DNA of 64,000 bases from an uncultured Opitutaceae bacterium (GCA_903916755.1 CAIWXW010000109.1:1-64000); one strand, 5' to 3'. Positions 1 to 10,585 are shown, numbered from the stretch's first letter. Numbers and translations are program-made. Notes: generated from the letters alone by a model not told the origin.

Positions 1-75
1 CACGATGCTCTTGCCTCCGTCCGCGTCCCGCAGGATGCGGACTTTCTCCTCTGTGCTGTAGCGTTTACCTTTCAT
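1..75 (-). CDS. IS3-family transposase OrfA, N-terminal fragment (runs off the left window edge)
   Basis: Reverse complement of 1-75 reads MKGKRYSTEEKVRILRDADGGKSIV, the typical IS3 OrfA N-terminus. Confidence 0.75.
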   Translation of the reverse strand, partial: MKGKRYSTEEKVRILRDADGGKSIV

Positions 76-105
76 GGTCTGGGTCCTTTCTATTGGACCA
101 GACCA
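75..105. repeat. Near-perfect inverted repeat at the IS edge / orfA start
   Basis: tggtctgggtcc-tttctatt-ggaccagacca: arms complementary apart from one unpaired base. Confidence 0.5.
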
Positions 106-189
106 ACTCTTCAAGTGGCTCGAATCGGCGGGATCACGTCATGGGGTATCTCGGGCTGGAAGAGGACGAGGTGGAGCACGGCGCCGGCG

Positions 190-666
190 TCAGCTGCGGC
201 GGGACTTCACGACTTTCGTCACCTCGCGCAGCTGCGTCTTCTTCTTCACGTCGTCCCGCTTGTCGTAGTTCTTCTTGCCGGTGCAGAGGGCCACCTCGAC
301 CTTGATCAGGGCCTCCTTGAAATACATCCGCAGGGGCACCAGCGCCCGCCCGCCCGCCTTGAGCGCCATCGCGATCTTCCGGATCTGGTGGGTGTGGAGC
401 AGCAGCTTCCGCGGCCGGCGCGGATCATGGTTCTGGGTGTTGCCGAAGGCGTAGGGGTCGATGTGCGCGTTGTGCAGCCAGAGTTCGCCCCGCTCCAGCC
501 GGCCAAAGGAGTCGCTGATCTGGGCCTGGCCGCCGCGGACGGACTTGACCTCGGTGCCGAGCAGCTGGATGCCCGCCTCGAAGCGCTCGTCGACAAAGTA
601 GTCGCGCAGCGCCTTCGAATTGCGGATCTCGGTGTGCCGCGAGGCGTCTTTTTTCGGCGGGGGCAT
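190..666 (-). CDS. smpB: SsrA-binding protein SmpB
   Basis: 158 aa; SmpB features (IRNSKALRDYFVDERFEAGIQLLGTEVKSVR, AHIDPY, RKLLLH, GKKNYDKR). Confidence 0.96.
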   Translation of the reverse strand: MPPPKKDASRHTEIRNSKALRDYFVDERFEAGIQLLGTEVKSVRGGQAQISDSFGRLERGELWLHNAHIDPYAFGNTQNHDPRRPRKLLLHTHQIRKIAMALKAGGRALVPLRMYFKEALIKVEVALCTGKKNYDKRDDVKKKTQLREVTKVVKSRRS

Positions 667-710
667 GCGTTCCTTACCGGAAAGGTAACCCCCTTCCGCC
701 CGCTCCGAAA

Positions 711-740
711 GTAAAAATCAACCGGCCCAGGTTAGGCCGG
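711..740 (-). terminator. Possible intrinsic terminator of rpoZ overlapping its stop codon
   Basis: On minus strand: CCGGCC-taacctg-GGCCGG followed by ttgattttta. Confidence 0.4.
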
Positions 741-944
741 GACGACGTCGTCGCCCGCGTCGTAGCTGATCTTGTCCTCGATGATCTCGCGCAGGGCGAT
801 ATCCTCGGTCGTCAGCTTCTCAAGCGACTCCACCAGCGCGCGGTTGCCGCGGCGCAGCTGCTTGACCCGGCGGGACACGACATTGATCAGGATGTTCGGA
901 TCCTGGATTTTCAAGAGGGCCTGTTTGATGTAGTCGTCGCGCAT
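732..944 (-). CDS. rpoZ: DNA-directed RNA polymerase omega subunit
   Basis: 70 aa, MRDDYIKQALLKIQDPNILINVVSRRVKQLRRGNRALV...ALREIIEDKI. Confidence 0.88.
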   Translation of the reverse strand: MRDDYIKQALLKIQDPNILINVVSRRVKQLRRGNRALVESLEKLTTEDIALREIIEDKISYDAGDDVVPA

Positions 945-1058
945 GGTCGGAAGGGATCTAACGTGGAAAAGGGTCAGAATGACCCGCGGGAGCCCGTCCG
1001 GTCAAGGGGAAAGGCAGGCGGAGCTTGTCGTCCGGGTGGGACCCGATTGGCTGTCCCC

Positions 1059-1379
1059 ATGCTCCTCGCCTGGACCACGGTGGCGCAACGCCCGGATGCC
1101 GAACGCCTCGCCGACCAGGTGGTCGAGCGCCAGCTGGCCGCCTGCGTCCAGATCGACGGGCCAGTCGTTTCCCACTACCGCTGGCAGGACCAGGTCGAGC
1201 GGACTCAGGAATTTCGGCTCTGTTTCAAGTTCCTGCCCGAGCAGCTCCTGGCGCTGGAAGCCTTTGTCCTGTCCCATCATCCGTACGAGACGCCCGAGTG
1301 GATCGTGGTCGCCGCCGAACGGGTTTCGGAAAAGTACTTGTCTTGGGCCCGGGCGAGCTCTACGAATCCGTCCCTTTAA
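1059..1379 (+). CDS. cutA: Divalent cation tolerance protein CutA
   Basis: CutA-like: AERLADQVVERQLAACVQIDGPVVSHYRWQ...EFRLCFKF...HPYETPEWIVV; in-frame ATG at 1059 preferred over the longer ORF. Confidence 0.88.
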   Translation: MLLAWTTVAQRPDAERLADQVVERQLAACVQIDGPVVSHYRWQDQVERTQEFRLCFKFLPEQLLALEAFVLSHHPYETPEWIVVAAERVSEKYLSWARASSTNPSL

Positions 1380-1407
1380 GCCCTCGAATCTCAATCATTT
1401 ATCTCCC

Positions 1408-1563
1408 ATGTCGCAGCATAAAAGCCTCCAAGGCGCCAACGGTATCGTTCGTAAGCGCAACGTCCTCAAGCGGTTCGAACGCGTTGACCTGCTGAAAAAG
1501 CGCGGCCAATGGAAAGCGGGCGACCGCATCGTCGGCCTCCGCAAGACGAAGCCGGACATTTGA
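1408..1563 (+). CDS. Small basic protein (51 aa), Chlamydia/Verrucomicrobia type
   Basis: MSQHKSLQGANGIVRKRNVLKRFERVDLLKKRGQWKAGDRIVGLRKTKPDI; highly basic and followed by a strong terminator. Confidence 0.82.
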   Translation: MSQHKSLQGANGIVRKRNVLKRFERVDLLKKRGQWKAGDRIVGLRKTKPDI

Positions 1564-1586
1564 TCGGCCGGGAGAACCCTCTTTAA

Positions 1587-1618
1587 GGCAGGCAGCTCCC
1601 CGCTGCCTGCCTTTTTTT
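1587..1618 (+). terminator. Intrinsic terminator after the small basic protein gene
   Basis: GGCAGGCAG-ctccccg-CTGCCTGCC-TTTTTTT, perfect 9-bp stem plus T7. Confidence 0.92.
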
Positions 1619-1623
1619 ACCCC

Positions 1624-2280
1624 ATGACCCTGACCGTCCTCGCGAAGCACCTGATCGACCTCGTCCTGCACATCGACCGGCATCTGCAGGTCGTGATCGC
1701 CCACTACGGCATCTGGACGTACGCCATCCTCTTCGTCATCATCTTCGCCGAGACCGGCTTTGTGGTGACGCCTTTCCTCCCGGGCGACTCCCTCCTCTTT
1801 GCCGCGGGCGCCCTGTGCGTCGGCAGCGTCCTCAACGTCCATCTCCTCGTCGCCCTGCTGGCGGTGGCGGCGGTGACCGGCAACCTGCTCAATTATGCGG
1901 TGGGCGCGGCGCTGGGCCCCAAGGTCTTCCGCCAGGACGATTCCTGGTTGCTTCGGCGCAAGCATCTCGACCAGGCGCATGCCTTCTTTGAGAAGTTCGG
2001 CGGCCGCTCGGTGATCCTGTCGCGCTTCATGCCGATCATCCGGACCTTCATCCCGTTCGTGGCCGGCGTCGGCCGGATGCCCTATGGGCGCTTCTTCGCC
2101 TTCAACCTGATCGGCGGCTGCGCCTGGATCGCGCTCCTGACCTACCTGGGATATTTCTTCGGCGGCACCGCGGTGGTGCAGAAGAACTTCAGCCTGGTGA
2201 TCGTCGCGATCATCGTGATCTCGCTGCTCCCGATCGCGGTCGAGGGCTTCCGCGCCTGGCGGGCGCCGAAGCGGGCCTGA
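1624..2280 (+). CDS. DedA family membrane protein
   Basis: 218 aa; [68 protein letters not shown]. Confidence 0.93.
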   Translation: MTLTVLAKHLIDLVLHIDRHLQVVIAHYGIWTYAILFVIIFAETGFVVTPFLPGDSLLFAAGALCVGSVLNVHLLVALLAVAAVTGNLLNYAVGAALGPKVFRQDDSWLLRRKHLDQAHAFFEKFGGRSVILSRFMPIIRTFIPFVAGVGRMPYGRFFAFNLIGGCAWIALLTYLGYFFGGTAVVQKNFSLVIVAIIVISLLPIAVEGFRAWRAPKRA

Positions 2281-2371
2281 GCCGGGTCGGGCGCGATGTT
2301 ATCGGGCTGGCCTTTTCCGGCCAGACGGTTCGATTGATCGACAGCGGCCCGTTTCCCGGATCGCCGCGCGC

Positions 2372-4003
2372 ATGGCGAAAAAATACCCGTCCCAAACCGT
2401 CCTGGTCGTCGCCAGCGGAGACCTGCGGGCCTCCGCCAACGAAGTTTGCTGGCCCGCGCAGCGGGCCCTGGAGCGGACGCTCGGCGCCCAGATCGTCCGC
2501 TTGGGCTACCGCCCGCTCCGGGGCCACCCGTACAAGCCGAAGGAAAGGCATGGCTTCATCTCATCCCAGCGGGAGGGGATGGCCATTTTCGCCGGCCTCG
2601 ATCCTGATCTTCCCCTCATCGTGGCCGAGGCCGTGTGGCAATACTCCCACCACGTGCTGGCCGGATTGATCAGCCACCGGGGGCCCATCCTGACGGTGGC
2701 AAACTGGAGCGGCCGCTGGCCGGGCCTGGTCGGCATGCTCAACCTCAACGGCTCCCTCGCCAAAGCCGGGGTCAAGTACAGCACCCTGTGGAGCGAGGAC
2801 TTTGGCGATGAATACTTCCTGAGCCGGCTCGCGAGCTGGCTGAAGACCGGCCGCGTGCGCCATGGTGCCGCCCAGGTCCGGCCGCTCGCCCGGGCGCGGA
2901 TTCCCGCGCGCGCGCGGCGCGTCGCGCAGGCGATCGCCGCCGACCTCCGGCTCAACAAGTCGATCCTGGGCGTCTTCGACGAGGGCTGCATGGGCATGTA
3001 CAATGCGATCATCCCCGACGAGCTGCTGTTTCCGCTCGGGGTCCACAAGGAACGCCTGTCGCAATCGGCGCTTTACTATGCCGTCACCCAAGTGGGCGAC
3101 CGCGAGGCGCGGGCCGTTTACCGCTGGCTGCGAAACAAAGGCATGCGCTTCCACACGGGGCCGGACGAGCAGGCCGACCTCACCACCCGGCAGATTCTCG
3201 CCCAATGCAAGACCTACATCGCCGCCGTTCGCCTGGCCGATGAATTCGGGTGCGAGGCCATCGGCATCCAGTATCAACAGGGCCTCAAGGACCTGCTGCC
3301 CGCTTCGGACCTGGCGGAGGGCCTTCTGAACAATTCCGATCGGCCGCCGGTCCGGAACCGCGCGGGCCGCGTGATCCGCGCGGGCCGGCCGATCCCCCAC
3401 TTCAACGAGGTCGACGAATGCGCCGGCCTCGACGGCGTCCTCACGCAGCGCGTTCACACCGCGCTTCGCCAGCCGGTGGAGAACACCCTCCACGACCTGC
3501 GTTGGGGTGACTGGGATCGGAGCGGCAGCACCGACCAGTACGTCTGGGTGCTGCTGATATCGGGCAGCGCGCCGCCGGAGCACCATATCGGCGGATTCCG
3601 GGGCACGGACTCGTTCCGCCAGCCGCCGATGTATTTCCGCCTCGGCGGCGGCACGGTGCGCGGGATCGCCAAGCCGGGCGAAATCGTCTGGAGCCGCATT
3701 TTTGTGCAGGGCGGTAGGCTCAAGATGGATCTGGGCCGGGCGCGGGCCGTCGCGTTGCCCGCGGCCGAAACGGAACGCCGCTGGCGGGAAACGACCCCGC
3801 AGTGGCCCATCATGCACGCGGTCACCTATGGCGTGACCCGGGACCAGATGATGGCCCGCCACAAGGCGAACCACATCCAGGTGGCCTACGCCCGCGATGC
3901 CGCCGGCGCGGACCTGGCGCTCTATGCCAAGGCCGCCCTGGCCGAGGAGCTTGGGCTCGACGTCGCGCTTTGCGGCACGCGCGCGGATGGGAGCCGGTTC
4001 TGA
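2372..4003 (+). CDS. L-fucose/L-arabinose isomerase-like protein
   Basis: 543 aa; fold-like segments [67 protein letters not shown]; family call from general resemblance. Confidence 0.6.
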   Translation: MAKKYPSQTVLVVASGDLRASANEVCWPAQRALERTLGAQIVRLGYRPLRGHPYKPKERHGFISSQREGMAIFAGLDPDLPLIVAEAVWQYSHHVLAGLISHRGPILTVANWSGRWPGLVGMLNLNGSLAKAGVKYSTLWSEDFGDEYFLSRLASWLKTGRVRHGAAQVRPLARARIPARARRVAQAIAADLRLNKSILGVFDEGCMGMYNAIIPDELLFPLGVHKERLSQSALYYAVTQVGDREARAVYRWLRNKGMRFHTGPDEQADLTTRQILAQCKTYIAAVRLADEFGCEAIGIQYQQGLKDLLPASDLAEGLLNNSDRPPVRNRAGRVIRAGRPIPHFNEVDECAGLDGVLTQRVHTALRQPVENTLHDLRWGDWDRSGSTDQYVWVLLISGSAPPEHHIGGFRGTDSFRQPPMYFRLGGGTVRGIAKPGEIVWSRIFVQGGRLKMDLGRARAVALPAAETERRWRETTPQWPIMHAVTYGVTRDQMMARHKANHIQVAYARDAAGADLALYAKAALAEELGLDVALCGTRADGSRF

Positions 4004-4072
4004 TGCCGGCCCCGCGCCGGGGCAAAAACGGGTGACCCGGCACTCTGCGCCGTGGCTGCTGTCTGTCGCGGG

Positions 4073-4318
4073 ATGAACCTCCTCCCCGCTTCAATCCTCG
4101 GCGACGTCGTCGTGACTTCCGACACCACCGGCCTGGTCATCAATGTCGTGATCCTGGCCCTCATCCTGGCGGTCGCGTTCTGGATCATCGGCAAGATGGC
4201 CGCGCCTGAGCCGCTGGGCCTGATCCTGCGGGTCATTGTGGGCGTCCTCGGCCTGATTTGGCTGCTGAACCTGCTCGGGGCCGTCGGCGGGCACCCCTTT
4301 GTGATCTATCACAGCTAG
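4073..4318 (+). CDS. Small membrane protein
   Basis: ATG at 4073; 81 aa with two hydrophobic helices. Confidence 0.6.
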   Translation: MNLLPASILGDVVVTSDTTGLVINVVILALILAVAFWIIGKMAAPEPLGLILRVIVGVLGLIWLLNLLGAVGGHPFVIYHS

Positions 4319-4408
4319 GCGGCCAAGCCGCCCGGGAGTGCGCGGGCGGGAGTTGGAGAGGGGCTGCGATTTGGCGCCCCGCGCTCGCCCGCCGGCGGGA
4401 ATGCGAGG

Positions 4409-4429
4409 GCGGCCGGCCTGGCCGGCCGC
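4409..4429. repeat. Perfect 10-bp inverted repeat with 1-nt centre
   Basis: GCGGCCGGCC-T-GGCCGGCCGC, intergenic. Confidence 0.6.
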
Positions 4430-4503
4430 TATGACCTTGAAGCCTGCAGGGAGGCCGCCAATCATGGCTTTTCCCTGTTCTGCCTGCGTCCGCCTCTCCT
4501 TCC

Positions 4504-6003
4504 ATGAAGCATTCCTCCCACGTCGAAAACCCCGATGTCATCCTGATTGGCAGCGGCGTCATGTCCGCCAATCTGGGCGCCATGCTGAAGCGGCTTGAGC
4601 CGTCGCTTTCGCTGCAGGTCTACGAGGTGACCGAGGACCTGGCGCAAGAGAGTTCCCACGGCTGGAACAACGCTGGGACCGGCCACGCCGGCATCTGCGA
4701 GCTCAGCTACACGCCCAAGCGCGAGGCGGACGGATCCGTCGATGTCGCCAGGGTCATCGCGATATTCGAGCAGTTCGAGCAGTCCAAGCAGTTCTGGAGC
4801 TACGCCGTCGCCGCCGGGATGATCGACCAGCCGAAGGACTTCATCAACCCCGTCGCGCACATCAGCTTCGTGCATGGCGAGGAGGAGGTCGATTTTCTCC
4901 GGGCCCGCCATGCCGGCATGGCCGCGCACCACTTCTTCCAGGGCATGGAGTATACGACCGACGGCGCCACCATCGGCCGGTGGGCGCCCCTCCTGATGAA
5001 GGACCGCACCGTGTTTCCCGTGGCCGCGACCAAGATGGACAGCGGGACCGATGTGAACTTCGGCGTCATTTCGCGGAAACTCCTGGGCTGGCTCGAAAAG
5101 CAGCCCGGCTGCGGCATCGCCTCGAACCACCGGGTCGTGGACCTCGTGAAGGACGGCGCCGGCTGGGAGGTCAGCGCGCGGGACCTCGCCACCGGCGAGA
5201 TCCGGAAGAACCGGGCCAAGTTCGTCTTCGTCGGCGCCGGCGGCGGCAGCCTGCACCTCCTCCAGAAATCCGGCATCGCGGAGAGCAAGGGCCTCGGGGG
5301 TTTCCCGATCGGCGGCCAGTGGCTCGTCTGCGACAACCCGGAGATCGTGAAGCAGCACCAAGCCAAGGTCTATGGCCAGGCCCTCGCCGCCGCCCCGACC
5401 ATGGCGGTCCCGCACCTCGACACCCGCGTCCTCGACGGCAAGAAGACCCTGCTCTTCGGGCCCTTCGCCGCCTGGACCACCAAGTTCCTGCACAAGAAGG
5501 GCAGCTGGACCGATCTCCCGGGCTCGATCAAGCCCGACAACCTGGCGACGATGATCAAGATCGCCATCCACAACCTGCCGCTCGTCCGCTACCTCGTGCA
5601 GCAAGGCACCCAGAGCATGAAGGACCGCATGGAGGTCCTGCACATCTTCTACCCGGGCGCGAAGGCCGAGGATTGGAAGCTGATTGACGCCGGCATTCGC
5701 GTGCAGGCGATCAAGAAGACCGACGGCGAGGCCGGCATCGTGCACTACGGCACGGAGGTCATCACCAATTCCGACCGCTCCATCTCGGCCCTCCTCGGCG
5801 CCTCACCCGGCGCCTCGGTCTCGGTCAACATCGTCCTCGAGGTCGTGAAGATGTGCTTCCCACACCTGCTCGCCAGCGAGGCCGGCCTGGCGCGGATGAA
5901 GGAAATGATCCCGGGCTACGATGAAGACTTCAAGCGGCCGGAGAAGGCCGAGCGCTTCCGGGAGCTGCAGCGTGGGGTGAATCAGATTCTGCAGTTGGGC
6001 TAG
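4504..6003 (+). CDS. mqo: Malate:quinone oxidoreductase
   Basis: 499 aa; DVILIGSGVMSANLGAMLKRLEP, SSHGWNNAGTGHAGICELSYTP, LLGASPGASVSV. Confidence 0.97.
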   Translation: MKHSSHVENPDVILIGSGVMSANLGAMLKRLEPSLSLQVYEVTEDLAQESSHGWNNAGTGHAGICELSYTPKREADGSVDVARVIAIFEQFEQSKQFWSYAVAAGMIDQPKDFINPVAHISFVHGEEEVDFLRARHAGMAAHHFFQGMEYTTDGATIGRWAPLLMKDRTVFPVAATKMDSGTDVNFGVISRKLLGWLEKQPGCGIASNHRVVDLVKDGAGWEVSARDLATGEIRKNRAKFVFVGAGGGSLHLLQKSGIAESKGLGGFPIGGQWLVCDNPEIVKQHQAKVYGQALAAAPTMAVPHLDTRVLDGKKTLLFGPFAAWTTKFLHKKGSWTDLPGSIKPDNLATMIKIAIHNLPLVRYLVQQGTQSMKDRMEVLHIFYPGAKAEDWKLIDAGIRVQAIKKTDGEAGIVHYGTEVITNSDRSISALLGASPGASVSVNIVLEVVKMCFPHLLASEAGLARMKEMIPGYDEDFKRPEKAERFRELQRGVNQILQLG

Positions 6004-6241
6004 GCCCGAGGCTGACTCCCTTTCGTTCGGCGCCGGTCACCGGAACCCCTGCGGTCCTGGTCTAAAGGCAAAATTGTTTATGGAAAATTGGGCGGAAACC
6101 TATTGCTGCAACTCATTGGAATGATGATTCATAGGCGACGTTTCTCACCCGAACTTTCCTAGACTGCCGTTTGGGGGCCTCCCTGGAGAGGCCGCCGGAA
6201 ATCCGCACCCAAAATCCATTTGGACCGTCCTGCCTCATGGC

Positions 6242-7645
6242 ATGAAATCCCCTCTCATCCCCGCTCCGAAATCCCTGGCGCCGGCCCTGGCGGGCGCCGC
6301 GGGCCTGCTTCTGGCACTGATCGGGCCCGCGCCCCTGCGCGCGGATTCCTGGATCGCAGGCGAGGAGACCAGCGACGCCTCCTCCATGTTTCCGGACCTC
6401 AACGAGGCGACGGAGCAGGGGATGGCCCCCGTGCAGGCCAATGTCCCCCACCCGCCCAAATCGTGGATCGATGCCGACACGGGGCACCGGGTCATCCGGC
6501 TGACGGACGAGCCGGGCTCGGCCAGCCTGTATTTCAACATCAACTCCTACTCGCCCGATGGCAAAAAGATGGTCTACACCACTTCCGACCAAGGCATCGG
6601 CGTCCTGGATCTGGCCACGCATGAGGCCCGGATCCTGGTCCACGGGCCGCTGAGCGGGGGCGTCGGGGCGGTGGTGGTGGGACATAAGACCCCGACCGCC
6701 TACTACAACCGCGGCACGAGCGATCCCAACATCAAGGAACTCTGGGGCGTCGACCTCAATACGGGCGACACCCGCAAGATCTGCACCCTGCCAAAGCGCG
6801 GGGGCATCGAGTCGATCAACGCCGACGAAACCCTCGGCGTCGGCAGCTACATCGTCGGCAACGGCTCGGACTACAATCACAACGCCCCGGCCACGGCGGC
6901 CCGGAAGGGCCATTACGCCCTCGAGGAGCCGGTGGACAAGGTGCAGATGATGCGCCGCCGCCTGGCCGCCCACTACCCGATGGTCATGTTCACCCTCGAC
7001 CTGGCCACGGGGCAGACCCACGAGATCCTCCATAGCACGGAGTGGCTCAGCCACCTGCAATTCTCCCCCACCGATCCCCACCTGCTCATGTATGCCCACC
7101 AAGGCATGTGGTGGCTGGTGCAGAAGCAGTGGCTGATCCGCACCGACGGCAGCGACAACCATCAGTTCGACAACGACCGCATCCTGGAGATGGAGGGCAC
7201 GGGCCACCAGTGGTGGGACGCCCAGGGCAACATCTGGTACGACCAGCGGCTGGCGCCGGAGGTGGGCTTCATCTCGGGCTACAACGTAAAGAGCGGGGAG
7301 CGCATCTGGTATCACTACCAGCACAGCGAGCAGAGCATCCATTTCAGCCGCTCGCCCGACGGCTCGCTCTTCTGCGGCGACGGCAGCCAGGCTCCGGGCG
7401 CCCAGTGGATCTATCTCTTCCATCCCGTGCGGCTGAAGGACGACCATTCCCAGCACGCCGAGGGCACGACCCTGATCCACACCGGCTATTTCCGCTCGGA
7501 GAAGCTGGTCAACATGGCCAAGCAGAATTACCGCCTCGAGCCCAATCCCACCTTTACCCCCGACATGAAGTACGTCGTCTTCCGCTCGAACATGTTCGGC
7601 TCGACCTACGCCTTCGCCGTCGAGGTGGCCAAGGCCTCGAACTGA
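6242..7645 (+). CDS. Oligogalacturonate lyase-like (PL22-type) beta-propeller protein
   Basis: Signal peptide, then TGHRVIRLTDEPGSASLYFNINSYSPDGKKMVYTT and SPDGSLFCGDG; 467 aa. Confidence 0.75.
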   Translation: MKSPLIPAPKSLAPALAGAAGLLLALIGPAPLRADSWIAGEETSDASSMFPDLNEATEQGMAPVQANVPHPPKSWIDADTGHRVIRLTDEPGSASLYFNINSYSPDGKKMVYTTSDQGIGVLDLATHEARILVHGPLSGGVGAVVVGHKTPTAYYNRGTSDPNIKELWGVDLNTGDTRKICTLPKRGGIESINADETLGVGSYIVGNGSDYNHNAPATAARKGHYALEEPVDKVQMMRRRLAAHYPMVMFTLDLATGQTHEILHSTEWLSHLQFSPTDPHLLMYAHQGMWWLVQKQWLIRTDGSDNHQFDNDRILEMEGTGHQWWDAQGNIWYDQRLAPEVGFISGYNVKSGERIWYHYQHSEQSIHFSRSPDGSLFCGDGSQAPGAQWIYLFHPVRLKDDHSQHAEGTTLIHTGYFRSEKLVNMAKQNYRLEPNPTFTPDMKYVVFRSNMFGSTYAFAVEVAKASN

Positions 7646-7848
7646 ATCAACCCGTTCTCGCGGGCCAGGGCGCACTTCACCCTCCTGCCCCGCGGTCCGT
7701 CAATTGAGGGCCGCCTCAGCCTGACAGGGTGGATTTGCGCTGAATTGCGCCTCGGTTGACAGGAACCTGGCAGGAATTTTCGCGCTAAGGCCGGGTGCTT
7801 GGTTGGTCTGAACCCCCAGGATGCCTCGCCGTGTGAGCGGAGATCGCC

Positions 7849-9183
7849 ATGGCCTTCTCGGATTCCCTTCATACCCTTGGCCGCACCTCCCTGCCCATGA
7901 AGCTGTTCGATCTGGCCGCCGCCCTCGTCACCCTCGCTGCGGTCTTTGGCTATATCAACTACCGCTGGCTGCGACTCCCGGCAACGATCGGAGTGCTGAC
8001 CCTGGCGCTCCTGGCCTCGGGCGCGGCGCTTTTGCTGGACGTGCTGGTTCCTTCCGCCGGGGTGCGGGAGGCAGCGACGTCGCTGCTCCATGGGGTCGAT
8101 TTTCACGCGGCGCTGATGCATGGGATGCTCTGCTTCCTTCTTTTTGCCGGCGCGCTGCACGTGGATTTTGGCGACATGCGGGCCAACGGCTGGGGCGTGG
8201 CTGTCCTTTCGACGGCGGGTGTGTTGATCTCGACCGTGCTCATCGGCCTGGGATTAAGCCTGGTCCTGGGAATGATCCACCAGCCCCTGCCCCTGATGGT
8301 CTGCCTGGTCTTTGGGGCGCTCATCTCGCCGACCGATCCCGTCGCCGTCCTGGGCTTGCTGAGAGATCTGCGGGCGCCACGCGACATGACGGCGCTGATG
8401 GCCGGCGAATCCCTGTTCAATGACGGGGTTGGGGTGGTGGTCTTTGTCGGATGCGCCGGACTCGCGGGAATCGGTTCGCCCCAGGAGGCCCGCATCGTTC
8501 CCGATTTTGCCCATCTCGCCTTGTTCTTCATCCGGCAGGTGGGTGGCGGCTTGATGCTCGGCGCGGTCATCGGGTACTTGGGCTACCGTGCATTGAAAAG
8601 CATCGATTATCATCCGCTGGAGCTTCTGATCACGTTCGCGCTGGTCATGTTTGTCTATGGCCTCTCTTTTGCCTGCCAGACTTCCGGCCCCCTCGCGGTG
8701 GTCGTCGCCGGCATCATCGTCGGCAACCCCGGGCGGAAATGGGCGATGAGTCCGAATACCCGCCTCTACCTCGATGCCTTCTGGAGCATGACCGATGAGA
8801 TTCTCAATGCGGTCCTCTTCCTGCTTTTGGGGCTGCAGGCGCTGGCCATCCCGTGGCGACCGGGAATGCTTTGGGCCGGGCTTATGATCGTGCCCGTCGT
8901 CCTGCTCGCCCGTCTGGTTTCCATCGTCGCGCCGATGGCCGTGGTTCCATTGTCGAACGCGCGCCCGGGCTTGGCGGCGATGCTCACCTGGGGCGGCCTG
9001 CGCGGGGGAATTTCGGTGGCCCTGCTGCTGTCGCTCACGGATTTTCCGGGCAAGGAGCTGCTGTTCGAGGTCACCTATATCGTCGTGGTCTTTTCGATCC
9101 TGGTGCAGGGCACAACCATGCCCCGCCTCCTGTCCCGCTGCGGATGGACCGCCGGCGGCCCGGCCCCGGGTGTTTCGCGATGA
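7849..9183 (+). CDS. Cation:proton antiporter (CPA1/NhaP family)
   Basis: 444 aa polytopic; ALISPTDPVAVLGLLRDLRAP, AGESLFNDGVGVVVF, TWGGLRGGISVALLLSL. Confidence 0.93.
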   Translation: MAFSDSLHTLGRTSLPMKLFDLAAALVTLAAVFGYINYRWLRLPATIGVLTLALLASGAALLLDVLVPSAGVREAATSLLHGVDFHAALMHGMLCFLLFAGALHVDFGDMRANGWGVAVLSTAGVLISTVLIGLGLSLVLGMIHQPLPLMVCLVFGALISPTDPVAVLGLLRDLRAPRDMTALMAGESLFNDGVGVVVFVGCAGLAGIGSPQEARIVPDFAHLALFFIRQVGGGLMLGAVIGYLGYRALKSIDYHPLELLITFALVMFVYGLSFACQTSGPLAVVVAGIIVGNPGRKWAMSPNTRLYLDAFWSMTDEILNAVLFLLLGLQALAIPWRPGMLWAGLMIVPVVLLARLVSIVAPMAVVPLSNARPGLAAMLTWGGLRGGISVALLLSLTDFPGKELLFEVTYIVVVFSILVQGTTMPRLLSRCGWTAGGPAPGVSR

Positions 9184-9265
9184 GCGCGCGCGCGGCGAGC
9201 CAGCCGGTCTGCGGGAAATTGCCGGGGCGCCGTCAGCGCGGACCCGGCGGGCTCCTTCCAAGGCG

Positions 9266-10585
9266 ATGAAAAAGGTTCTCATCGTATCACCTCATTTTCC
9301 CCCGGTGAACGCCCCGGACATGCAGCGGACGCGCACCGTGCTGCCCTATCTGGAGCTCCATGGGTGGGAGGCGACGGTCCTGGCGGTCGGTCCAGACTGG
9401 GTCGAAGGGGCCGTGATCGATGAGCTGCTGCTGAAGACGATTCCCGCCTCGATCCGGGTGGTGCGGGCCGGAGGTCTCAAGGCGCGGTGGACCAGGCTGG
9501 CGGGTTTTGGCAATCTCTGGCTGCGGTGCGGCCGGGCGTTGGCCGCCGCCGGAGACCGGCTCCTCCAGTCCGAGTCCTTCGACCTGGTATTTTTCAGCAC
9601 GACCCAATTTGGATTCTTCCGCCTGGGTCCCCGGTGGCGGAGGCAATTCGGGGTTCCCTACGTGCTGGACTATCAGGATCCCTGGATCAGTCCCTACTAT
9701 CACGAGAACAAAGTGCGGCCCCCGGGAGGATACGCCAAGTTTGCGCTCAGCCAATGGACAGCCCGCCGGATCGAACCCGACGTGCTCCGCCATGCCTCCG
9801 GAGTCGTCACCGTCTCGGCCGCCTATGGCGCCATGCTGAAAAGGCAGTACCCGTGGTTCCAGCCCGAGAACATCCTGCTCCTGCCTTTTGGCGTCGCTGA
9901 AACCGATTTTGCCGTCTTGGGCGACCACCGGCCGGTCCGGCCGCTCATCGCCTTCGGCGATGGGAATCTCCACTATGTCTATGCCGGACGCTGCGGACCC
10001 GACATGCGTATCGCGCTCACCTCCCTGTTCCGGGCCTTCAAGGCCTACAAGACACGCAACCCGGAGGAGGCCGCGAAAGTGCGATTCCACTTCATTGGCA
10101 CCGACTATGCCCCGCCGCCCCTGGGCCGGGACTGGGCCCTCCCGATCGCGCGGGAGGAAAACGTGACGGAATTTGTCAGCGAGCACCGCTACCGGGTGCC
10201 CTATTTCGATGCCTTGTATTATCTCAAAAACGCCGACGCCCTTCTCGGCATCGGCTCGAACGATCCCACCTACAGCGCATCCAAGTTTTTCCCCTACCTG
10301 CTCGCCCGTCGGCCGTTCCTCTTCATCTTCCACGAGAACAGCCCGGTGATCGCCTTCGCGAAGAAATTGGGCATAACGAGCTTTTTCACCTTTCGGACGG
10401 TCGCCGACATTCCCTCCCTGGCCGACGAGCTGGAGCAGCGTTGGTTTCTAAACCACAGCTGGAAGCACCCGCCCACCCTCGACCTGGAAACGTTCCGACC
10501 ATACACCGCGCAGCTGCTCACGGCAAAATTGGCGGAAACGTTCGATCGTGCGAGCGAGGGGGCGCCGCGTCCAGCCGAGCAATGA
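9266..10585 (+). CDS. Glycosyltransferase-like protein
   Basis: MKKVLIVSPHFPPVNAPDMQRTRTVLPYLELHGWEATVL start and an aromatic-rich central domain; ATG at 9266. Confidence 0.65.
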   Translation: MKKVLIVSPHFPPVNAPDMQRTRTVLPYLELHGWEATVLAVGPDWVEGAVIDELLLKTIPASIRVVRAGGLKARWTRLAGFGNLWLRCGRALAAAGDRLLQSESFDLVFFSTTQFGFFRLGPRWRRQFGVPYVLDYQDPWISPYYHENKVRPPGGYAKFALSQWTARRIEPDVLRHASGVVTVSAAYGAMLKRQYPWFQPENILLLPFGVAETDFAVLGDHRPVRPLIAFGDGNLHYVYAGRCGPDMRIALTSLFRAFKAYKTRNPEEAAKVRFHFIGTDYAPPPLGRDWALPIAREENVTEFVSEHRYRVPYFDALYYLKNADALLGIGSNDPTYSASKFFPYLLARRPFLFIFHENSPVIAFAKKLGITSFFTFRTVADIPSLADELEQRWFLNHSWKHPPTLDLETFRPYTAQLLTAKLAETFDRASEGAPRPAEQ

